Shown here in pieces: positions 56,773 to 64,000 of a DNA stretch of 64,000 nt. Under the pieces are notes generated by a model. That model was not told the origin of the DNA and made no database searches. It saw only the letters and a program-made list of their open reading frames with translations. The translations under genes and the position numbers were made by a program. This stretch comes from Planotetraspora phitsanulokensis (GTDB lineage: Bacteria; Actinomycetota; Actinomycetes; Streptosporangiales; Streptosporangiaceae): NCBI RefSeq assembly GCF_016863295.1, contig NZ_BOOP01000001.1, positions 372,001-436,000 of the forward strand, read 5' to 3'. Each line of letters starts with the position of its first letter. The first letter of the stretch is position 1.

Positions 56773-59604
56773 GTGCGGCCGAGTACGGCGTCGTACAGAA
56801 GATTTCCTTTCGGTAAGGCCACCACTGTCGCAGTCATCGCGCTGACGGCGTTCACACTGCCGTTCATCCCGCCTGCAAGCGCGAATTCACCCGGGCCGAA
56901 ATGCAGCCCGGATCCGAACGCCCACCTGGCGTCCGTGCCGAGCCCCGAGTCGTTCTTCGGGTTCCCCCTGGGCAAGGGTCAGTCCCGGGTGGTCACGACC
57001 ACCGAGATCAGGGCCTACGTCGACGCGGTGGGACGTGCCTCCGACCGCGTGGTCACCGGCACGATGGCGCACAGCTTCACCGGCCAGGCGCTGCCCTACG
57101 CCATCGTGTCCAACAAGGACCACATGGGCCGCAAGGAACTGGCGGAGATCGCCGAGCAGGTCAAGTCGCTGCGCGACCCGCGGTCGCTGCGGCCCGACAA
57201 GGCGGCCAGGATCGCCAAGGACACCCCCGCGATCGCCTGGGTGGCCGGGAACGTTCACGGTGGCGAGACGAGCGGCGCCGACGCCGCGCTCAAGACGCTG
57301 TACGAACTGTCGAGCGGCCTGTCCTGCGACGTGGCCGAGCGCAACGAGAACCTCGTCACGGTCATCGTGCCGACCCAGAACCCCGACGGACGCGACGCCA
57401 ATCGCAGGCAGAACGACCGCGGCTTCGACCTCAACCGGGACTGGTTCGCCCGGACGCAGCCGGAGACCGACGGCAAGATCGCGATGCTGCGCGACTACCC
57501 GCCGCAGGTCTTCGTCGACGCCCACGAGATGGGCGGGCGGCAGTACTTCTTCCCGCCGAACGCCGACCCGATCCACCACGAGATCGCCGACCAGCCGGTC
57601 GACTGGATCAACCGCATCGGAGCGGCCAACGCCGCGGGCTTCGGGTACAACGGGGCGTGCGGCGGCGCGGTCACCACGGAGTGCTACTTCAACTACGCGA
57701 CCTACGACCTGTTCTACATGGGCTACGGCGACACCGTGCCGGCCACGGGCTTCGGCGCCGCTGGCATGACCTTCGAGAAGGGCAGTTCGTCGGCCGTCGA
57801 GGACCGGGTCCAGCAGCAGTTCAACACCCAGTGGGCCACCACCGGCTGGGCCGCGGACAACAAGCGGGAGATCCTCGGCGGGTACTACGACATCTGGCAG
57901 ACCGCGCTCAAGGAAGGCGCCGAGGGCACGCTCGAGCCCAACGAGGTCGTGCAGCCCACGAACACCGTCCAGTTCCCGGTTCCGGACGTCAAGGTCAAGT
58001 CGTACTTCCTGCTGCCGGGCCGTCAGCTCGGTGACGTGCGCAAGCTCGTGGAGCGGCTCCGCGGCATGGACGTCGAGGTCTACAAGGTCGAGCGCTCGCT
58101 GAAGGTGCCGAACGCGCGCGTGTTCGGAGGCCGGTCCGCCAAGAACCTCACGGTTCCCGAGGGCGCGTACTGGATCCCGATGAACCAGCCGCAGAAGCAC
58201 TGGATCCAGGCGCTGCTCGCCGAGGACCCGTACGTCCCCTTCCCGTACTTCTACGACGTCTCCTCGTGGAGCAACCCGCTGCTGATGGGGATCGACACCG
58301 TCTACACCGGTGACACGCTGTCCCCGAAGGTCGAGCGGGTCGAGCGGGTCAAGCGCGTCGAGGGCGGCACGGACGGCAAGGCGCACAAGAACGGCTCCTA
58401 CACCTACCCGATGGACTCGGCCGCCGCGTCCGAGCTCACCTTCCGGCTGCTCGGCGCGAAGGTCCCGGTCTCGCGTGACCTCGAGACCGGACAGGTCAGC
58501 CTGCCCGCCGGCGCGATCGGCGAGGACGACCTGGACGACCTGGCCCGCCCGCTCGGCGTGACCGTCCACGGGAGCAGCCGGCCCGCCTCCGGCACCCCGC
58601 TGAGCCTGCCCGACACCGGGCTGTTCGCCGGCACCGGCATCTCCACGACCTCCGGCTCGTACGGCGAGGCGCGGTACGTGCTCGGCGACCACTGGGGCCT
58701 GCCCCTCACCCAGGTGACCGCGGCGGACATCAACGGCAACACCGCCGCCTTCACCTCGCGGACCGCCCTGGTGGTCCCGGACGGCAGCAGCTCGTCCGGC
58801 GGCCTGACCGCCGAGGGCCTGGCCAACCTCAAGGCCTGGGTGGCCGCGGGCGGCACCTACGTCGGGCTGCGCAACGAGGGCACCCGGCTCGCCCGGTCCG
58901 CGGGCCTCACCTCCACCACGGAGAAGGCCAAGCCGACCGGCTACCAGGTGATCGGCTCGCACTTCCGGGTCGACGTGGCGACCGACGCGCCGGTGGCGCT
59001 CGGCCGTCCCGCCGAGGACTTCCAGTTCAACAACAGCGACCCGATCCTGAACCCCAGCCAGACCGGCACGAACGTCCTCACCTACCCGGCGGACGACACG
59101 TTCTGGTCCAACGGCTACACGGTCGGAGCCGACGCGCTCAAGGGCACGGTCTCGCTCGTGGACGAGCCGACCGGAGCCGGACATGCCGTGCTGTTCGCAT
59201 ACAATCCGCTTTTCCGTGCCTACAACGAGAACGGCATCCACCTCGTGGCCAACGCGCTGCTCGAGCCCAAGGCTCCGGCGGCGGCAGTGGCGGCGCAGCG
59301 GACCGCGGCTCCGCAGGCCGGGGCCGAGGCCCTGCGGTCGGCGGCCGCGAAGGCTCCCGAGCCGGCCGATCTCGGCGGGGAGTGGCGGCCGATCAGCATC
59401 GAGGTCGCCGGCTCCGACCTGGCCAGGACCGAGGCCGTCGTCAGGCGGTACACGGACACCGCGCTGACCGCGGAGGCGGGCGGCTCGGCCTACATCACCA
59501 TCCCGAACCCGGAGGGACTCGCGGCCGACGAGCACCCGTTCCTCCGCGACCTGGTCAGCGCTCTGCGGACCGAGCAGATCCCGCTCCGCTCCGTCGTCGG
59601 CTGA
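56773..59604 (+). CDS. Secreted M14-family zinc carboxypeptidase
   Basis: A 943-residue exported metallopeptidase. GTG 56773 follows AGGAGG; the N-terminus has an Arg-rich n-region, a hydrophobic core (ATTVAVIALTAFTLPFI) and a likely AxA cleavage site (PPASAN). The zinc ligands are H162 and E165 in NVHGGE and H251 in VDAHEMGG, in the order of M14 enzymes. The large C-terminal half includes a DPYVPFPYFYD region and a Rossmann-like stretch near 600-800. It probably digests peptides outside the cell; specificity is not predictable. The upstream open frame to 56701 is not used. Confidence 0.9.
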   Translation: MRPSTASYRRFPFGKATTVAVIALTAFTLPFIPPASANSPGPKCSPDPNAHLASVPSPESFFGFPLGKGQSRVVTTTEIRAYVDAVGRASDRVVTGTMAHSFTGQALPYAIVSNKDHMGRKELAEIAEQVKSLRDPRSLRPDKAARIAKDTPAIAWVAGNVHGGETSGADAALKTLYELSSGLSCDVAERNENLVTVIVPTQNPDGRDANRRQNDRGFDLNRDWFARTQPETDGKIAMLRDYPPQVFVDAHEMGGRQYFFPPNADPIHHEIADQPVDWINRIGAANAAGFGYNGACGGAVTTECYFNYATYDLFYMGYGDTVPATGFGAAGMTFEKGSSSAVEDRVQQQFNTQWATTGWAADNKREILGGYYDIWQTALKEGAEGTLEPNEVVQPTNTVQFPVPDVKVKSYFLLPGRQLGDVRKLVERLRGMDVEVYKVERSLKVPNARVFGGRSAKNLTVPEGAYWIPMNQPQKHWIQALLAEDPYVPFPYFYDVSSWSNPLLMGIDTVYTGDTLSPKVERVERVKRVEGGTDGKAHKNGSYTYPMDSAAASELTFRLLGAKVPVSRDLETGQVSLPAGAIGEDDLDDLARPLGVTVHGSSRPASGTPLSLPDTGLFAGTGISTTSGSYGEARYVLGDHWGLPLTQVTAADINGNTAAFTSRTALVVPDGSSSSGGLTAEGLANLKAWVAAGGTYVGLRNEGTRLARSAGLTSTTEKAKPTGYQVIGSHFRVDVATDAPVALGRPAEDFQFNNSDPILNPSQTGTNVLTYPADDTFWSNGYTVGADALKGTVSLVDEPTGAGHAVLFAYNPLFRAYNENGIHLVANALLEPKAPAAAVAAQRTAAPQAGAEALRSAAAKAPEPADLGGEWRPISIEVAGSDLARTEAVVRRYTDTALTAEAGGSAYITIPNPEGLAADEHPFLRDLVSALRTEQIPLRSVVG

Positions 59605-59688
59605 CACGACCGGCCGGCACGACCCGCTGACCACGCCGGCTCGACAGGGCCGGCCTGAAAGATCCATCTCTCGAGAACACACGCACGA

Positions 59689-59722
59689 CGGGTCCGGCCG
59701 GGGGCATCCCCGGCCGGACCCG
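59689..59722 (+). terminator. 15-bp hairpin between M14 and M1 peptidase genes
   Basis: CGGGTCCGGCCGGGG and CCCCGGCCGGACCCG form a perfect stem around GCAT, ending 14 nt before the M1 start and just before its GGAAGGAA SD. It may terminate the M14 transcript or, if both genes share an mRNA, set their ratio. No T run follows. Confidence 0.6.
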
Positions 59723-59736
59723 CTGGAAGGAACCGC

Positions 59737-61185
59737 ATGACATCGCGACGACTCGGCGCCGCGGCCACCTCGGCCGCTCTGCTCGGCCTGCTGATCGCCC
59801 AGGGGGCGCAGCCGGCCTTCGCCTCGTCCGGAAGCCACGACGAGCACGGAAACCAGGGGAACCACGGGGGGCCGCAATACTCGGCGGGCTCCTCCGGCGC
59901 CGGGGACCCCTACTTCCCCGACGCGGGCAACGGCGGCTACGACGTGAAGCACTACGACATCGCCTTCACCTACGACCCCGCCACCCGGACCATGGACGCG
60001 ACGACGAAGATCACCGCGGTCGCGACCCAGGGCCTCAACCGGTTCGACCTCGACTTCCGTGGCCCGGAGATCACGTCTCTGACCGTGAACGGCCACCGGT
60101 CGGCGTTCGAGCGCAGCGGGCAGGAACTCGTCGTGACCCCCCGCCACGACCTGGGCAAGGGGCGCCGCTTCACGGTGGTCGTGAAGTACAAGGGCACGCC
60201 TCCGGTCGTCACCGACCCCGACGGCTCCATCGAGGGCTGGGTTCCCACCGACGACGGCGCGTTCGTGCCGGGCGAGCCGCAGGGCTCTCCCGCCTGGTTC
60301 CCGGGCAACGACCACCCGACGGACAAGGCCACGTTCACCTTCCACGCGACCGTCCCCGAGGGCGTCACCGCGGTCGGCAACGGCCGGTTGGTGTCCCAGA
60401 AGACGAAGAAGGGCCAGACGACGTTCGTGTGGGACTCGCGTGAGCCCATGGCGACGTACCTGTCCACGGTGACCATCGGGAACTTCACCGTCACCAAGTC
60501 GAAGACGCCCGGCGGCCTGCCGATCTACACGGCGGTGGACCCGCGGCTGGTCACCCAGTCGGCCGCCGCCGTCGCCCAGATCCCGGACATCGTCGACTAC
60601 TTCTCCTCGATCTTCGGTCCGTATCCCTTCGACACGGCGGGCGCGATCATCGACCGGGCCCCCGACGTCGGCTACGCCCTGGAGAGCCAGACCAAGCCGA
60701 TCTTCTCGAGTGCTCCGGGCGTCGGCACGATGGCGCACGAACTCGCCCACCAGTGGTTCGGCGACAGCGTGTCGCTCAGCCGCTGGTCCGACATCTGGCT
60801 CAACGAGGGCTTCGCGACGTACTCCCAGTGGATGTACACCGAGCACACCGGCGGCGCCACCGTGGACCAGACGTTCAACAGCACGAGCAACTACGGGCGT
60901 GCCGCGACGTCGTCGTTCTGGCAGACCGTCACGACCGACCCCGGTCCCGAGGACATGTTCGGCAACGTGCCCTACAACCGCGGCGCGATGACGCTGCACG
61001 CGCTCCGCGGCAAGATCGGCGACGCCGCCTTCTTCACGCTCGTCAAGAACTGGGCCGCCGCCAACCGGTACGGCAACACCAGCACCGCCGAGTTCATCAG
61101 CAGCGCGGAGAAGGTCTCCGGCATGGACCTGACGAACTTCTTCGACGTGTGGCTGTTCCAGAAGGGCAAGCCCACCACCTGGTAG
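59737..61185 (+). CDS. Secreted short M1-family metallopeptidase
   Basis: A 482-residue gluzincin. A signal peptide (MTSRRLGAAATSAALLGLLI, cut after AFA-S) exports it. After the N-terminal beta domain, the catalytic zinc site is H334-E335-x2-H338 in HELAHQWFGDSV with E357 in WLNEGFATY. The usual GAMEN exopeptidase loop is replaced by GYALESQ. It ends soon after the catalytic domain and lacks the helical C-terminal domain of long PepN enzymes. Likely an extracellular aminopeptidase acting with the M14 enzyme upstream. SD GGAAGGAA. Confidence 0.9.
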   Translation: MTSRRLGAAATSAALLGLLIAQGAQPAFASSGSHDEHGNQGNHGGPQYSAGSSGAGDPYFPDAGNGGYDVKHYDIAFTYDPATRTMDATTKITAVATQGLNRFDLDFRGPEITSLTVNGHRSAFERSGQELVVTPRHDLGKGRRFTVVVKYKGTPPVVTDPDGSIEGWVPTDDGAFVPGEPQGSPAWFPGNDHPTDKATFTFHATVPEGVTAVGNGRLVSQKTKKGQTTFVWDSREPMATYLSTVTIGNFTVTKSKTPGGLPIYTAVDPRLVTQSAAAVAQIPDIVDYFSSIFGPYPFDTAGAIIDRAPDVGYALESQTKPIFSSAPGVGTMAHELAHQWFGDSVSLSRWSDIWLNEGFATYSQWMYTEHTGGATVDQTFNSTSNYGRAATSSFWQTVTTDPGPEDMFGNVPYNRGAMTLHALRGKIGDAAFFTLVKNWAAANRYGNTSTAEFISSAEKVSGMDLTNFFDVWLFQKGKPTTW

Positions 61186-61206
61186 GCCGTCGCAGGACCT
61201 CCGCGC

Positions 61207-61236
61207 GACCCCCGTCCCGGCCCCGGGGCGGGGGTC
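61207..61236 (+). terminator. Terminator after the M1 peptidase gene
   Basis: GACCCCCGTCCCGG pairs with CCGGGGCGGGGGTC (one G-T wobble), 21 nt after the stop codon. It is a strong GC stem without a T run. The remaining gap to the acetyltransferase at 61358 shows only its SD, GGAG. Confidence 0.6.
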
Positions 61237-61357
61237 CCGTCGTCTGCGGTGACGTCCTGTTTCGCCCGGTGAGATAGGGTTCGTGACCAGCAAGGACGCC
61301 GGTGTCTCACCGTACCGGTGAGCGCGGCGACGACCGTCGGCCCGTGCTGGAGCCTCC

Positions 61358-61900
61358 ATGAGTGCCCTCGAGATCGAACTGCTGCCCGCCGCCGCGGGCG
61401 GGGACATGCCGCTCGCCGAGCGGATCACGACCCTCGTCAACGAGGTGTACGCCGTCGCCGAACGGGGACTGTGGGCCGACGGCGCGCTCCGGACGACGGC
61501 GGATGAGGTCGGGGAGCTGATCGGCGCCGGTGAGATCGCCGTGGCCCGTCTGGACGGGGAGATCGTGGGCTGCGTCCGCGTCCGGCGCCTCGACGGCGGC
61601 GTCGGCGAGTTCGGAATGCTCGCCGCCGCCCCCGCGCACCGCGGCACGGGCGTCGGCAGGGAACTGGTCCGCTTCGCGGAGCGGACGAGCAGGGCGCGCG
61701 GGCTCGCCACCATGCAACTGGAACTGCTGGTCCCGCGCGAGTGGGCCCATCCGTCGAAGGAGTTCCTCGCCGCCTGGTACGCCCGGAGCGGGTACCGGCG
61801 CGTGGGCGTCGGGACCATCGAGGAGGCCTACCCGGGACTCGCGCCTTCGCTCGCGACCCCGTGTGACTACCTCGTCTACCACAAGGACCTGACGGCCTGA
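61358..61900 (+). CDS. GNAT-family N-acetyltransferase
   Basis: A 180-residue acetyl-CoA-dependent acetyltransferase. The acetyl-CoA loop is HRGTGVGRELVRFAE (motif A), preceded by the GEFGMLAAAP strand, with LAAWYARSGYRRVG as motif B. The substrate is unknown. GGAG lies just upstream of ATG 61358. It converges with a kinase gene only 12 nt away. Confidence 0.85.
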   Translation: MSALEIELLPAAAGGDMPLAERITTLVNEVYAVAERGLWADGALRTTADEVGELIGAGEIAVARLDGEIVGCVRVRRLDGGVGEFGMLAAAPAHRGTGVGRELVRFAERTSRARGLATMQLELLVPREWAHPSKEFLAAWYARSGYRRVGVGTIEEAYPGLAPSLATPCDYLVYHKDLTA

Positions 61901-61912
61901 CGGCCGTCAGGA

Positions 61913-64000
61913 TCAGGTGGCCGGCCGGAACGTGGCCGTGAACGTCGTGAAGTAGTGCAGGGTCTTCTGCCACCGGCTGTCGGGGGCCTGCCAGAAGATC
62001 GCGTATCCGTGGCGCTTGTCGGTGACGAAGCCGCGGTTGATCGCGTGGGTCCTCCCGCCGCTCCGCCAGGTGAACTCCAGGTCGGCGGCCTCCTTGAAGT
62101 AGTCCACCGACTTGAGGCTCACGCGCTGGTAGCCGGGGAAGCGTGAGGGATACGACCTCTCCTGGGCCTTCCAGTCCTTCACCGCGTCGGACTTGGGCGT
62201 GCTGGTCATGCCGATCTGCAGAACGGCGCCGGGCTCGGGGCCGCGGAACCAGATGTTGGAGCCGTCGCGGCGGTCGACCTTCCAGCCGTCGGGCAGGCCG
62301 ATCGAGAAGCCCGTCTTGTCCTTGTAGCGGTGCCAGCCGTCCGGGACGCCCGCGGCCTTCGAGGCCGCAGGCGAGGGCGAGGCAGGCGGCTTGGTGGACG
62401 AGGACGGCTTGTCGGAGGGTGCCGCCGCCGGCGTTCCGCCGGCGCCCTCCGCGGGTGACGCCTTCTCGCCGGCCGGCCCGCCTGAGGCGCGCTCTCCCTC
62501 CTGCAGCCCGAGGTATCCGCCGATGGCGGCGATGATCAGCAGCACAGGGATCGCGACCAGGGCCCATTTGACCGGGGGAAGAGCGCGCCACCGCTCCGCG
62601 AGGCCGCCGGGCGCGGACGCCTGCCACGCCGTCCCCTGCTGGGTGGGGGCGGGCACGGGCTCGCCCCACCCCGGCCGGCCGCCCCAGTCGGCGGCGGCCG
62701 GCTCCGTCCACTGCCTCGGCGCCTGGTTCAGGCGGCTCTCAGCGGTCTCCTGCGGCGGCACGGCCCCGTGGGGGAGGTCGTTCGCCGGAGCGGGCTCGTG
62801 GGTCTGCAGAGGGAACGAGGGGAGCCCCGGAGAGGCGCCGCGAGAGGGGGAGGTCGCGGGCGGCGCGGGATGTGAGGAGGGCGAGCCCTCCGGATCGCGT
62901 GGGGGCGCGGGATCAGCCGAGGGCGCGGGACGGGCCTGGGATGCGGGGCGGGCCTGGTTCGCGGGGCGCGGTGCCGGCCCGGCCGGGGCCGGGGCCCGGC
63001 TTCCGGTCTCCGGCGCCCCGCGTGGAACGGCCCGAGTCGGCGGCATCTCCCCGGCCTCGGGTTCCGGGGTGTCCTCCGGCTCCGCGCGGGAGTCCTCGGA
63101 CACGGGCGAGCCGGGATCCGTCGCGCTGTCCGGGTCCGTCTGCTCCGGCGACGCGGGCCCGGCCGCGTCCCCGTTCGCGTCCGGGGCGGGTCCGGAGGAT
63201 TCGCCCGCCATGGGGCCGCCGGCGGGGTCCGGCCGGTCCGACGACGCCTCAGGCGCCGGGGCCTGCTCCGCGGACGGCCGGCGCGCCGGTGGCGCGGCGC
63301 GCCCGCCAGGAGGGACGACCTCGGGCAGGGTGGGAGGCGGCGTGACGGGAGCGGGGCGCGACGCCTCCTTGAGCAGCCGGGCGATCTCGTCGTAGCCGGG
63401 CCGGTCCTCGGGTTCCCTGGCGAGCAGCCGGATCAGCACCGGCCCCAGCCGCCCGGCGCGGATCGCGGGTGCGGGGTCGTCGGTGAGGACGGCGTGCATG
63501 GTCGCCATGGCCATGCCCCGGTCGTGGGGCGGCTTGCCCTCGACGGCGGTGTAGAGCGTCGCCCCGAGCGACCACAGGTCGGACTCGCGCTGCGCGGGGC
63601 CGCCACGAAGGCGCTCCGGGGGGATGAACGCGGGGGTGCCCACGATCCCCGTGCGCGTCATGGTGGAGTCGGCCTCGAGGCGCGCGATGCCGAAGTCGGT
63701 CAGCACGACCCGCCCGTCCTCGGTGAGCAGCACGTTCTCCGGCTTGACGTCACGATGGAGCACGCCCTGGGCGTGGGCGGCCCGCAGCGCGTCCAGGATC
63801 TGCAGCCCGATCTCGGCCGTCCGCTCGGGGGACAGCGGCCCGTCCTCCCGGATCGTCTGGCCGAGGGACCGGGAGATCACGAGCTGCATGATGATCCAGG
63901 GGCGGCCGTCCTCCTCGATCACGTCGTGGACGACGACCACGTTCGGGTGGGTCAGTCGCCCCGCGGCCCGCGCCTCGCGCATGGTCCGGCGGTTGAGATC
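61913..64000 (-). CDS. Membrane Ser/Thr protein kinase, 5'-truncated by window edge
   Basis: The visible 695 codons begin inside the kinase N-lobe; the P-loop lies beyond the window. HRDVKPENVLL, VVLTDFGIAR and GTPAFIPPERL show an active-type kinase closely similar to the one at 54.9 kb. A very long Pro/Ala/Glu-rich cytoplasmic linker (about 250 residues), one helix (WALVAIPVLLIIAAIGGYLGL) and an ectodomain of about 140 residues follow. The ectodomain has GFSIGLPDGW, FPGYQRVSL, DLEFTW and terminal FTTFTATF, the same pattern as in the 54.9-kb kinase. No PASTA repeats. Confidence 0.88.
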   Translation of the reverse strand, partial: DLNRRTMREARAAGRLTHPNVVVVHDVIEEDGRPWIIMQLVISRSLGQTIREDGPLSPERTAEIGLQILDALRAAHAQGVLHRDVKPENVLLTEDGRVVLTDFGIARLEADSTMTRTGIVGTPAFIPPERLRGGPAQRESDLWSLGATLYTAVEGKPPHDRGMAMATMHAVLTDDPAPAIRAGRLGPVLIRLLAREPEDRPGYDEIARLLKEASRPAPVTPPPTLPEVVPPGGRAAPPARRPSAEQAPAPEASSDRPDPAGGPMAGESSGPAPDANGDAAGPASPEQTDPDSATDPGSPVSEDSRAEPEDTPEPEAGEMPPTRAVPRGAPETGSRAPAPAGPAPRPANQARPASQARPAPSADPAPPRDPEGSPSSHPAPPATSPSRGASPGLPSFPLQTHEPAPANDLPHGAVPPQETAESRLNQAPRQWTEPAAADWGGRPGWGEPVPAPTQQGTAWQASAPGGLAERWRALPPVKWALVAIPVLLIIAAIGGYLGLQEGERASGGPAGEKASPAEGAGGTPAAAPSDKPSSSTKPPASPSPAASKAAGVPDGWHRYKDKTGFSIGLPDGWKVDRRDGSNIWFRGPEPGAVLQIGMTSTPKSDAVKDWKAQERSYPSRFPGYQRVSLKSVDYFKEAADLEFTWRSGGRTHAINRGFVTDKRHGYAIFWQAPDSRWQKTLHYFTTFTATFRPAT

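Noticed and set aside
56887-61818. A 1643-codon open frame on the minus strand opposite the peptidase genes
   Set aside because: Shadow of the M14, M1 and GNAT genes in GC-rich DNA. It has low-complexity Arg/Gly/Val composition, no ribosome site and no family motifs.

Overview
The window is high-G+C actinomycete chromosome. GTG starts, ATGA/GTGA stop-start overlaps, a DivIVA/SepF-type division cluster, an F420-type oxidoreductase, DUF3040 and several membrane Ser/Thr kinases all fit. The order Streptosporangiales is my best guess from protein style, but no marker here proves it. I see no rRNA, tRNA, CRISPR array, insertion sequence or prophage.

Layout. 1-2.5 kb: riboflavin operon ribE(partial)-ribM-ribBA-ribH, followed by a set of phased repeats and a PH-domain membrane protein. 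3.2-6.9 kb (minus): sulfonate uptake and desulfonation operon ssuC-ssuB-ssuA-ssuD with a probable operator over its -35. 7-13 kb: DUF4031, an HD phosphohydrolase, a CoxD-CoxE-XdhC-MocA maturation cassette for molybdenum hydroxylases with no structural subunits in view, and an F420-type oxidoreductase. 13-15.4 kb: divergent TetR regulator and 14-TM MFS exporter with shared operator-like repeats, next to a decayed copy of the tetR 3' end. 15.5-20.3 kb: Xaa-Pro peptidase, efp, nusB, a methyltransferase, dinB and DUF3040. 20.4-25.2 kb (minus): MoxR ATPase, DUF58 protein and TgpA-type transglutaminase.

25.6-47.3 kb is the dcw (division and cell wall) cluster: mraZ, rsmH, ftsL, ftsI, murE, murF, mraY, murD, ftsW, murG, murC, ftsQ, ftsZ, ylmE, sepF, yggT, divIVA, then a large membrane protein with paired His/Cys domains. 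It makes the meso-DAP peptidoglycan precursor (lipid II) and places the septum. Its control elements can be read: four 10-bp-phased GTGG boxes over the mraZ promoter, an mraW-type RNA hairpin before rsmH, and a 33-bp dyad before ftsZ. FtsL, FtsI and FtsZ all carry long disordered segments.

47.6-53.3 kb: ileS (minus) behind a T-box riboswitch, then traR/dksA-lspA-rluD. The IleRS carries a swapped GVHH signature in place of HxGH, which predicts mupirocin resistance. 53.4-64 kb: three membrane Ser/Thr kinases on the minus strand, two with the same type of ectodomain, surrounding secreted M14 and M1 metallopeptidases and a GNAT acetyltransferase.

No wholly new multi-gene system is evident. The strongest leads are the twin His/Cys-domain membrane protein downstream of divIVA, the GVHH IleRS, the phased intergenic repeats, the leader hairpins, and the kinases with a shared, unnamed ectodomain.
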